NCBI RefSeq assembly: GCF_910579375.1 | Contig: NZ_CAJTUJ010000053.1 | Span: 1 to 11,960, forward strand | Direction of reading: 5' to 3' | Length of the DNA: 11,960 bases | From: an uncultured Rikenella sp. | GTDB taxonomy: Bacteria > Bacteroidota > Bacteroidia > Bacteroidales > Rikenellaceae | Shown: positions 6,000 to 11,960 of the stretch, in pieces | How the letters are laid out: each line of letters opens with the position of its first letter | Position numbering within the stretch: the first letter of the stretch is position 1 | The notes under the pieces: model-generated | Databases searched by the model: none | What the model saw: only the letters and a program-made list of their open reading frames with translations | Told to the model about the DNA's origin: nothing | Translations under genes and position numbers: made by a program

Positions 6000-6039
6000 G
6001 TCGCCGCCCGCTCCCCCGCCGGCGGCGACAGTCTTTTTT
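6000..6039 (+). terminator. Intrinsic terminator after the NVEALA/lipoprotein locus
   Basis: A GC-only-rich 9-bp stem (6000-6008 with 6021-6029) is followed within 5 nt by a run of six T (6034-6039). It ends the plus-strand lipoprotein cluster and separates it from the frd promoter. Confidence 0.85.
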
Positions 6040-6069
6040 AACCCCCGCCACCGTTTCGCCACCCCAAAA

Positions 6070-6101
6070 TTTGTGTAATACGAAAAAGGAAAATATCTTT
6101 G
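6070..6101 (+). promoter_or_regulatory. Promoter of frdCAB
   Basis: TTTG at 6070-6073 and TATCTTTG at 6094-6101 are separated by exactly 20 nt, a full match to the Bacteroidetes housekeeping promoter (TTTG, 19-21 nt, TAnnTTTG). It lies just after the upstream terminator and about 138 nt before the frdC start. Confidence 0.85.
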
Positions 6102-6122
6102 TTAGCAGAAAAACAACGCCCG

Positions 6123-6168
6123 GAGCCGCCGTGGACGGAGGCATCCTCTCCCAGACCACCGGCGGTTC
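6123..6168 (+). promoter_or_regulatory. Structured 5' leader of frdCAB
   Basis: In the roughly 130-nt leader, 6123-6134 pairs with 6156-6168 (12 pairs, one bulge), and a small hairpin 6138-6141/6145-6148 sits in the loop. It could affect mRNA stability or regulation. No known riboswitch class is recognised. Confidence 0.4.
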
Positions 6169-6238
6169 TCCTTTCCCGCACCCAACGCGACACACGACTC
6201 GGCTTACAAAATACAAATCATTCAAAACAACCAAACCT

Positions 6239-6904
6239 ATGAGTAAACTCTGGAGCTCCTCCATCGGGAAGAAACTCGTAATGAGCCTCTCGGGCCTGTT
6301 CCTGCTCGTCTTCCTGCTCGTCCACCTCGTGGCCAACCTCTTCTTCTACGGAGGGGAAGACGCCTACAACGCCATGTGCGAATTCATGGACACCAACCCC
6401 GTGATTCAGGTCATGGTACCGGTGCTCGCCGCCGGCTTCGTGATCCACATCGCGTGGGCCACCGCCATCACCCTGAAGAACCAGACCGCACGGCCCGTGA
6501 AGTACAAAGTACAAGACCTCTGCGCCTCCTCGACCTGGGAATCGCGGAACATGTACGTCCTCGGGATCATCATCCTCGGCGTGCTCGCCTGGCACCTCAC
6601 CGACTTCTGGAGCCACATGCAGCTCCAACACTTCATCGGCGGCGAAGCCGTGAACAACCCGTACGAGCTGCTCATCCAGACCTTCGCCAACCCGATCGTC
6701 TCGATCCTCTATATGGTTTGGATCATCGCCCTGTGGTTCCACCTGCGCCACGGCTTCTGGAGCGCCTTCCAGACCGTCGGACTCAACAACCAGGTCTGGA
6801 TCCGTCGCTGGCAATGCGCGGCCCGGCTCTACGCCTTGATCGTAGCCGTCGGCTTCATCTCGATTCCGATCGCCGTGCTGATCCTCGCCATCTTCGGCAA
6901 ATAG
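6239..6904 (+). CDS. frdC: Fumarate reductase / succinate dehydrogenase cytochrome b558 subunit
   Basis: A 221-residue integral membrane subunit that anchors the fumarate reductase complex, carries haem b and passes electrons from menaquinol to the FrdB iron-sulfur centres. About five hydrophobic helices are visible (about 14-34, 56-77, 104-121, 149-166, 196-218). Histidines H29, H70, H119 and H168 (with H171 nearby) are suited to bind two haems, as in the b558 family. The start at 6239 is preferred because MSKLWSSSIGKKLVMSLSG is the typical family N terminus; the frame extends upstream but only through the leader. It is first in the operon, with frdA starting 49 nt after its stop. In Bacteroidales the enzyme mainly reduces fumarate during anaerobic growth. 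Confidence 0.93.
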   Translation: MSKLWSSSIGKKLVMSLSGLFLLVFLLVHLVANLFFYGGEDAYNAMCEFMDTNPVIQVMVPVLAAGFVIHIAWATAITLKNQTARPVKYKVQDLCASSTWESRNMYVLGIIILGVLAWHLTDFWSHMQLQHFIGGEAVNNPYELLIQTFANPIVSILYMVWIIALWFHLRHGFWSAFQTVGLNNQVWIRRWQCAARLYALIVAVGFISIPIAVLILAIFGK

Positions 6905-6953
6905 ACCATCCGGGAAACTCCTATTTTCAGAACCCAATCATTCCGAAAAGCAC

Positions 6954-8900
6954 ATGAGCAACAAACTCGACTCAAAAATCCCCGAAGGGCCGTTGGCCCA
7001 GAAGTGGAGCAAACATAAAGCAGACATCAAAGTCGTCAGCCCGGCCAACAAACGCAAACTGGACGTGATCGTCGTCGGAACCGGCCTCGCCGGGGCATCG
7101 GCCGCCGCATCGCTCGGCGAGCTGGGCTACAACGTCAAAGTCTTCTGCATCAGCGACTCGCCGCGGCGGGCACACTCCATTGCCGCGCAAGGGGGGATCA
7201 ACGCAGCCAAGAACTACCAGAACGACAACGACTCGGTCTACCGCCTCTTCTACGACACGATTAAGGGGGGGGACTATCGTGCCCGCGAAGCCAACGTTTA
7301 TCGGCTGGCCGAGGTGGCCAACTCGATCATCGACCAGTGCGTGGCACAGGGGGTACCTTTCGCACGCGACTACGGCGGACTGTTAGACAACCGCTCGTTC
7401 GGGGGGGCGCAGGTTTCCAGAACGTTCTATGCACGCGGCCAGACCGGGCAGCAGCTTCTGCTGGGGGCTTATGCCGCGCTGAACCGGCAGATCCAGAAAG
7501 GCTCGGTTAAATCATATCCGCGGCATGAGATGCTCGACGTCGTGCTGATCGACGGCAAGGCGCGCGGGATCATCACCCGGAACCTGGTGACCGGCGAGAT
7601 CGAACGGCACGGGGCACACGCCGTGCTGATCTGCTCGGGAGGGTACGGCAACGTCTTCTTCCTCTCGACCAACGCCATGAACTCCAACGGGTCTGCGGCT
7701 TGGCAGTGTTATAAGAAAGGGGCGATGTTCGCCAACCCGTGTTTTACGCAGATCCACCCGACCTGTATCCCGAAACACGGCGAACAGCAGTCGAAACTGA
7801 CCTTGATGTCGGAATCGCTGCGGAACGACGGCCGCATCTGGGTGCCGAAGAAGAAAGAAGACGTCGAAGCGGTACGTTCGGGCGCCAAGAAAGCCTCTCA
7901 GATTCCGGAAGAGGATCGCGACTACTACCTGGAACGCCGCTATCCGGCTTTCGGGAACCTCGTGCCGCGCGACGTGGCATCGCGGGCAGCCAAAGAGCGG
8001 TGCGACGCAGGGTTTGGGGTCAATGAGACGGGTCTCGCCGTCTTCCTCGACTTCTCGACCGCCATCAACCGCCTCGGCAAGGAGGTCATCGCACAACGCT
8101 ACGGCAACCTGTTCCAGATGTACGAAAAGATCGTCGACGTGAATCCGTACGAGGAGCCGATGATGATCTATCCGGCCGTGCATTATACGATGGGGGGGAT
8201 TTGGGTCGACTACAACCTGATGACCACCGTTCCGGGCTTGTATGCCTTGGGCGAAGCCAACTTCTCGGATCACGGCGCCAACCGTCTGGGGGCTTCCGCG
8301 CTGATGCAGGGGTTGGCCGACGGGTATTTCGTGATTCCGTACACCTTGGGCGACTACCTCTCGCACGACATCCAAACCCCCAAGATCGACACCAACCACC
8401 CGGCTTTCGCCGAAGCGGAACAAGCGATCTGGGACAAGATCAACAAACTGTTCTCGATCAACGGGAAACGCTCCGTAGACGACCTGCACAAGGAGCTCGG
8501 GAACATCATGTGGGAATATGTCGGCATGGGTCGTACCAAAGAGAGCCTCGAAAAGGCGATCACGGCGATCCAGGCGCTCCGGAAGGAATTCTGGTCGAAT
8601 GTCCGCGTGCCGGGCAAAGAGGGCGAATTCAATCAGGAGATCGAAAAGGCACTCCGCGTGGCGGACTTCATGGAGATGGGCGAACTCATGGCGCGCGACG
8701 CCTTGAACCGCAACGAATCGTGCGGCGGCCACTTCCGTGAAGAGTTCCAAACGCCGGAGGGCGAGGCGCTGCGCGACGACGACCACTATGCTTATGTGGC
8801 GGTCTGGGAATACAAGGGCCCGGACGCGGAACCGGAACTCCACAAAGAAAAACTGGTCTTCGAAACGGTTCATCTCGCTCAACGTAACTACAAAGACTAA
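6954..8900 (+). CDS. frdA: Fumarate reductase flavoprotein subunit
   Basis: A 648-residue catalytic subunit reducing fumarate to succinate at the cytoplasmic face. The N terminus has the dinucleotide-binding motif VVGTGLAGASAAASLGE (about 40-56) and AHSIAAQGGINAA, where H74 is the expected covalent FAD ligand. Further family signatures are the NRSFGGAQVSRTFYARGQTG region, the HYTMGGIWVD segment, and HGANRLGASALMQGLADG near the FAD and active-site region. The length is normal for the Bacteroidetes type. It lies between frdC and frdB; however, the following gap to frdB is 360 bp and holds a repeat element, unlike the compact arrangement usual for this operon. A very long minus-strand open frame lies opposite but is a product of GC-rich codon bias. 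Confidence 0.97.
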   Translation: MSNKLDSKIPEGPLAQKWSKHKADIKVVSPANKRKLDVIVVGTGLAGASAAASLGELGYNVKVFCISDSPRRAHSIAAQGGINAAKNYQNDNDSVYRLFYDTIKGGDYRAREANVYRLAEVANSIIDQCVAQGVPFARDYGGLLDNRSFGGAQVSRTFYARGQTGQQLLLGAYAALNRQIQKGSVKSYPRHEMLDVVLIDGKARGIITRNLVTGEIERHGAHAVLICSGGYGNVFFLSTNAMNSNGSAAWQCYKKGAMFANPCFTQIHPTCIPKHGEQQSKLTLMSESLRNDGRIWVPKKKEDVEAVRSGAKKASQIPEEDRDYYLERRYPAFGNLVPRDVASRAAKERCDAGFGVNETGLAVFLDFSTAINRLGKEVIAQRYGNLFQMYEKIVDVNPYEEPMMIYPAVHYTMGGIWVDYNLMTTVPGLYALGEANFSDHGANRLGASALMQGLADGYFVIPYTLGDYLSHDIQTPKIDTNHPAFAEAEQAIWDKINKLFSINGKRSVDDLHKELGNIMWEYVGMGRTKESLEKAITAIQALRKEFWSNVRVPGKEGEFNQEIEKALRVADFMEMGELMARDALNRNESCGGHFREEFQTPEGEALRDDDHYAYVAVWEYKGPDAEPELHKEKLVFETVHLAQRNYKD

Positions 8901-8947
8901 CCACACTGTTTTACCCATCTTAAAATCGTTCTTTCTGTCCCTGACTG

Positions 8948-9205
8948 GAGGGTACTGTTCTTTTTGTGAACAAAAAGAACCAAAAAAACTTCAGAGCGCA
9001 TCCCTACGGGATGCTCTGGCCGTGTCTGCCCGATTGGTTGGGCTGGATTTTCGGTGGGCGCGCTAATAATGGGCATAGAACCCCATGCGCGCCGCGCCTG
9101 AAAATCCCAGCCCAACGACACAAGGCGGAGAAAACCCGTGGTCGTCCCACCGGGACGACCTCTGCAAAAGTTCTTTGGGTACCTTTCTTTCAAGAAAGGT
9201 ACGGT
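8948..9205. mobile_element. Hairpin element (MITE/REP-like) between frdA and frdB
   Basis: This 258-bp non-coding segment is almost entirely inverted repeats. In order: a 10-bp stem 8957-8966/8971-8980 with TGAA loop; a 7-bp stem 8998-9004/9008-9014; a long hairpin 9037-9052/9100-9116 (16 pairs, one bulge) with inner stems 9057-9063/9087-9093 and 9069-9073/9082-9086; a 9-bp stem 9140-9148/9152-9160; and a 10-bp stem 9179-9188/9193-9202 with TTCA loop. The two ends read alike in opposite directions: GGTAC, hairpin, CCAAA, AACTT, CAGAG. That gives imperfect terminal inverted repeats. The first part is related to 756-813. No target-site duplication is clear and no transposase is present. It could be a passive repeat or shape frdB expression. 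Confidence 0.6.
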
Positions 9206-9260
9206 TCTATCCGGCATAAAGACAGCAAAGAATTGATTTAAAAAATAAGATCAGCTTGTT

Positions 9261-10004
9261 ATGAATTTGAAATTGAAGATATGGCGTCAGAAAGACGCCC
9301 ATGACAAAGGTCGTTTTGAGGAATACCACGTAGAGAACGTATCCGAGGGTAGTTCCTTTTTGGAGATGCTCGACATCCTGAACAACGACTTGATCCACGC
9401 CGGGAAAGAGCCCATCGCCTTCGACCACGACTGTAGGGAAGGGATCTGCGGGATGTGCTCCCTGTTCATCGACGGTCGCGCCCACGGCCCCGACGACGAC
9501 ATCACCACCTGCCAGCTCCACATGCGGAAATTCAAAGACGGAGATACCATTACCATCGAGCCGTGGCGTTCTCGCGCCTTCCCGGTGGTGAAAGACCTGG
9601 TGGTCGACCGTTCCGCCTATGACAAGATTTTGCAGGCCGGAGGGTATATCTCCGTGAACACCGGCGGCGTGCCGGATGCCAATGCGATCCCGATTCCGAA
9701 GAAAGACGCCGACGAATCGATGGACGCCGCCGCTTGCATCGGGTGCGGCGCCTGCGTGGCCACTTGCAAGAACGGGTCTGCCATGCTCTTCGTGGCTGCC
9801 CGGGTGAGCTCGCTCGCCTTGCTGCCCCAGGGGAAAGTCGAAGCCGCACGGCGCGCCAAAGCCATGGTCGCCAAGATGGACGAACTCGGCTTCGGCGGAT
9901 GTACCAACACCGGCGCCTGCGAAGCGGAATGTCCGAAAGGGATCTCGATCGCACACATCGCCCGGTTGAACCGCGAATTTTTGTGCGCCAAGCTGAAAGA
10001 CTAA
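9261..10004 (+). CDS. frdB: Fumarate reductase iron-sulfur subunit
   Basis: A 247-residue electron-transfer subunit linking FrdC haem to FrdA FAD. The N-terminal plant-ferredoxin-type domain binds [2Fe-2S] through C58, C63, C66 (CREGICGMC) and C84. The C-terminal domain carries C159/C162/C165 with C224 for [4Fe-4S], and C169, C214, C220 for [3Fe-4S]; all are present in CIGCGACVATC and CTNTGACEAECPKG. The start MNLKLKIWRQ is typical. It has no obvious promoter of its own in the 55 nt before the ATG, so it should depend on transcription through the frdA-frdB hairpin element. A strong terminator follows. Confidence 0.96.
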   Translation: MNLKLKIWRQKDAHDKGRFEEYHVENVSEGSSFLEMLDILNNDLIHAGKEPIAFDHDCREGICGMCSLFIDGRAHGPDDDITTCQLHMRKFKDGDTITIEPWRSRAFPVVKDLVVDRSAYDKILQAGGYISVNTGGVPDANAIPIPKKDADESMDAAACIGCGACVATCKNGSAMLFVAARVSSLALLPQGKVEAARRAKAMVAKMDELGFGGCTNTGACEAECPKGISIAHIARLNREFLCAKLKD

Positions 10005-10007
10005 CCG

Positions 10008-10036
10008 TTTGATTTTCTTCGCCAAAGAAAATCAAA
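10008..10036 (+). repeat. AT-rich stem-loop after frdB
   Basis: A 12-bp stem (10008-10019 with 10025-10036) with a 5-nt loop begins 4 bases after the frdB stop. It has no T run of its own and precedes the main terminator; it may protect the 3' end. Confidence 0.55.
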
Positions 10037-10043
10037 CTCCGTA

Positions 10044-10090
10044 AAAAACGAGGCCGTTCCTGTTCGAGTAACAGGAACGGCCTCGTTTTT
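10044..10090. terminator. Strong bidirectional intrinsic terminator after frdB
   Basis: A perfect 16-bp stem (10049-10064 with 10070-10085) with a 5-nt loop is flanked by A5 (10044-10048) and T5 (10086-10090), so it can work on both strands. It closes the frdCAB operon. Confidence 0.93.
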
Positions 10091-10193
10091 GTATATCTCC
10101 CGTTCGGACAGCGGCCGAAACCGATGTCGGCCATCGCATAGTCCGGGAAAAACCGTATTTTTACAAACGTTTAATAGAAACGCGCCTCTCCCC

Positions 10194-11378
10194 ATGAAAA
10201 AACGCCTACTCTTCGCACTCGCACTCCTGCCGGCGATTCTGGTCGGCTGCCAAAAGAGTTCGTCGTCATCGCCCACCCCGCCGAATCCCGCCCTGCCGGA
10301 AATCGTCGCCGGAACCATCCCCGTCGTCTTCCACGTGCTGTACGAGAACTCGGCCGATCCGGAACAATACCCCTCCGACGCCGTCATCCAACGCCGGCTC
10401 GCGGAGCTGAACAAATTCTACTCCTCCACCCTCTTCACCGACCGGACACTGCCCGGCGTGCCGAGTCAGAAGGTCGGTCTGACCTTCGTGGCCGCCACCC
10501 ACGACCCGAACGGCAAACCGCTCGTCACACCGGGGATCCATCGCGTCGTCTACTCCGGCTCCGCCAACATGAGCGCCGAAAACTTTCTGTACAGCAACTC
10601 GCAGAGTCAGCGTAACCAGAATATCTTCTGGAACCCGAACTACTACGTGAATATCTGGCTCTTCAGCTTCCTGCAAGACCCCGGCGCAGCGAACGACGAA
10701 AGCGAAGTCACAGGCATCTCGTTCCTGCCTTACTGCACCACGACGCACACGCTGTTCGGCCTAAGGGGCAATGAAGCCAGCGCACCCGGCGAGTCCTATT
10801 TCCACCGGCTGCCCAACTACATGCACGGCATCGCATTGAACAACCGCAAGTTCCAACCGGAAGCGGGGATCGATCCCGAAGACCAATACACGTGGATTTC
10901 CGACGAAGGGATGCTTACCTTGTGCCACGAAATGGGCCACTACTTAGGTCTGCACCACGCCTTCGACGAGACCCGGAACGGCTGTTCCGATCCGGACAAC
11001 GCCAGCGACGACGGATGCGAAGACACGCCGAAATACAACCGGACTGCTTATATGACCGATATTCAGCCTTGGCTGACGGGCCAAAGCACGATCAGCGAGC
11101 TGCCTTACCATCCGTTCGAGCGTCAACCTTGCAAAGCTGGTTCCGGCCTCGTTATTTCGACCAACGTAATGGATTACTACTTCGGTTATCGGACTCAGAT
11201 TACGGCGGATCAGCTGGCCCGAATCAATTTCGTGATGCAGTACAGCCCGCTGATTCCGCGGCCGACGGCGGCTACCAAGGCGATCCGGCCCGAGGCCCAT
11301 CAGCTGGATCCGAACGCCACGCTGCCGGAACCGACTCTGATGCGGTGTTACGCACCGAAGCTCTCGTTACAGCCGTAG
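10194..11378 (+). CDS. Zinc-dependent metalloprotease lipoprotein (BF0631-like, pappalysin-type)
   Basis: A 394-residue exported lipoprotein. ATG 10194 gives MKKRLLFALALLPAILVGC with C19 as lipidation site, followed by a Ser/Pro linker. The zinc site is HEMGHYLGLHH (245-255): H245, H249 and H255 bind zinc and E246 is the catalytic base. The Met-turn NVMDYY carries M326. HExxHxxGxxH plus Met-turn defines a metzincin, and IPVVFHVLYE near the N terminus with the Cys-containing loop after the zinc site fits the pappalysin/M43-like lipoproteins of Bacteroidetes. The target protein is unknown; the location should be the outer membrane or periplasm. The gene is single, between two terminators. Only a weak TATTTTTA -7 candidate at about 10156 is visible upstream. 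All catalytic residues are intact. Confidence 0.9.
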   Translation: MKKRLLFALALLPAILVGCQKSSSSSPTPPNPALPEIVAGTIPVVFHVLYENSADPEQYPSDAVIQRRLAELNKFYSSTLFTDRTLPGVPSQKVGLTFVAATHDPNGKPLVTPGIHRVVYSGSANMSAENFLYSNSQSQRNQNIFWNPNYYVNIWLFSFLQDPGAANDESEVTGISFLPYCTTTHTLFGLRGNEASAPGESYFHRLPNYMHGIALNNRKFQPEAGIDPEDQYTWISDEGMLTLCHEMGHYLGLHHAFDETRNGCSDPDNASDDGCEDTPKYNRTAYMTDIQPWLTGQSTISELPYHPFERQPCKAGSGLVISTNVMDYYFGYRTQITADQLARINFVMQYSPLIPRPTAATKAIRPEAHQLDPNATLPEPTLMRCYAPKLSLQP

Positions 11379-11403
11379 AAGGGCTCTATGACCCGCACAT
11401 GCC

Positions 11404-11456
11404 ATCGGCGCGCTCCTCTCTTTAGAGTACTTTAGGGAAGCGCGCCGATTCTGTTT
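11404..11456 (+). terminator. Terminator of the metalloprotease gene
   Basis: An 11-bp GC-rich stem (11404-11414 with 11439-11449) is followed by a modest T-rich tail. It starts 25 bases after the stop codon. The loop holds a small CTCT/AGAG hairpin. The truncated FISUMP fragment begins right at its end. Confidence 0.7.
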
Positions 11457-11682
11457 GTCCGGGCATTCATCCGTCGGCGAATGCAGCTATGCCGCAGCCG
11501 CCCCGGGCTTCCGCGCTCGGGATACGGGCGCGTTGAACGGCGTCGGCAATTACGGATACAGCTACGCGTCTACGCCCGGCGGGACGAACAGTCTGTTCAT
11601 GTGGTTCAATGCGCAACATCTCGATCCCTGCGATGCGTATTATCGTGCCTACGGTCGTCAGTTGCGTTGCCTCTCGGAATAA
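11455..11682 (+). pseudogene. 5'-truncated FISUMP-domain fragment
   Basis: The frame encodes the last 75 or so residues of a FISUMP domain: PGFRARDTGALNGVGNYGY, then a short variable stretch, then YRAYGRQLRCLSE and TAA. Only a TTG (11455) could serve as start. The open frame begins after TGA at 11389-11391 and the upstream part overlaps the metalloprotease terminator, so the signal peptide and most of the domain are missing. The usual YWSS motif is degraded to YAST. The 3' end (11644-11685) matches 97-138 at 38 of 42 positions, including bases beyond the stop. It is best read as a silent or decaying cassette; expression as a 75-residue protein is possible but not supported by a promoter or signal peptide. 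Confidence 0.6.
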
Positions 11683-11960
11683 ACGGGCAGGAGGCCCGCG
11701 GGGGCAAGGGGTGGGAGTTACCCTAATTGCGTTTTGAGTTGAATCCCTGCGGTTCGAAGAACCGCGCGGGCCGATAGCCTCCCCCGGCGTAGGCCTGCAA
11801 CGTCGCGGTGCTCGTTTCCGGCCACGCTGGCTCCGACCCTTAATATTCACTCTCGACTAAAGTGGGTCGGGCGACCGGGAGGTGCTGTCGTGGGGTAGAG
11901 GCGGCCAGTAAAAGGCGCTGTGCATCCCGCCCGTGGGCAGGCGGCCGGCCCGCGCGACTC
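11683..11960. repeat. Repeat-rich DNA downstream of FISUMP fragment
   Basis: No gene is recognised. The hairpin 11749-11755/11759-11765 with a GAA loop is the partner of 148-166 and is followed by the same CGGGCCGA-type run. A 7-bp stem 11833-11839/11864-11870 encloses a 24-nt AT-richer loop. The 21 nt at 11893-11913 are the exact reverse complement of 550-570. Relative to the left edge, about 50 extra bases separate the FISUMP stop from the GAA hairpin. Confidence 0.5.

Noticed and set aside
6218..6937. 239-codon minus-strand open frame opposite frdC
   Set aside because: Acidic, Val/Gly/Asp-rich translation without signal or domain; it mirrors the membrane-protein codons of frdC.
7512..8918. 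468-codon open frame on the minus strand opposite frdA
   Set aside because: It is fully antisense to a clearly identified flavoprotein gene, lacks domain-like motifs, and is rich in His/Arg/Val repeats that come from frdA codon bias.
8948..9205. Insertion with target-site duplication and encoded transposase
   Set aside because: No direct repeat flanks the element and no open frame in it is convincing, so only a non-autonomous repeat is claimed.
9207..10025. 272-codon minus-strand open frame opposite frdB
   Set aside because: FrdB on the plus strand has all iron-sulfur cysteines; the opposite frame is a shadow.
1..11960. CRISPR array, tRNA or rRNA genes
   Set aside because: No regularly spaced direct repeats, cloverleaf patterns or rRNA-like sequence were seen on either strand.

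Overview
The window looks like chromosomal DNA of a Bacteroidales bacterium, most likely a GC-rich member of the Alistipes/Rikenellaceae type. The reasons are promoters of the Bacteroidetes form (TTTG, about 20 nt, TAnnTTTG), starts without strong Shine-Dalgarno sequences, lipoprotein families typical of the phylum (6-bladed beta-propeller, NVEALA peptide, BF0631-like metalloprotease, FISUMP domain) and a frdCAB-type fumarate reductase. The genus is an inference from family content and base composition, not proven.

Layout. (1) 1-525 holds the 3' end of a FISUMP-domain gene whose usual stop codon has become a sense codon. It runs into GC-rich, hairpin-rich DNA that continues without a convincing gene to about 870. 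(2) 871-1998, minus strand, is a peroxide-stress operon: a PerR-type repressor followed by a reverse-type rubrerythrin, with a perfect 9-1-9 palindromic operator in front and an intrinsic terminator behind. (3) 2149-5976, plus strand, is a surface/periplasmic lipoprotein locus: propeller lipoprotein, CxxC thioredoxin-like lipoprotein, NVEALA Cys-rich peptide, second propeller lipoprotein, second CxxC lipoprotein. The two CxxC genes share an almost identical GC-rich 3' module. (4) 6070-10090 is the fumarate reductase operon frdC-frdA-frdB with a good promoter, a structured leader and a strong terminator. A hairpin element with inverted-repeat-like ends lies between frdA and frdB. (5) 10194-11456 is a zinc-metalloprotease lipoprotein and its terminator. 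(6) 11455-11960 holds a second, 5'-truncated FISUMP fragment followed by repeats related to those at the left edge.

Functionally, frdCAB links quinol oxidation to fumarate reduction in anaerobic energy metabolism, and perR-rubrerythrin handles peroxide in the same strict anaerobe. The locus at 2149-5976 is the least understood part. It pairs a secreted Cys-rich peptide with two lipoproteins that carry thioredoxin-like CxxC motifs and two predicted propellers. The flanking FISUMP remnants and hairpin repeats show that the window is bordered and interrupted by recombining repeat DNA.
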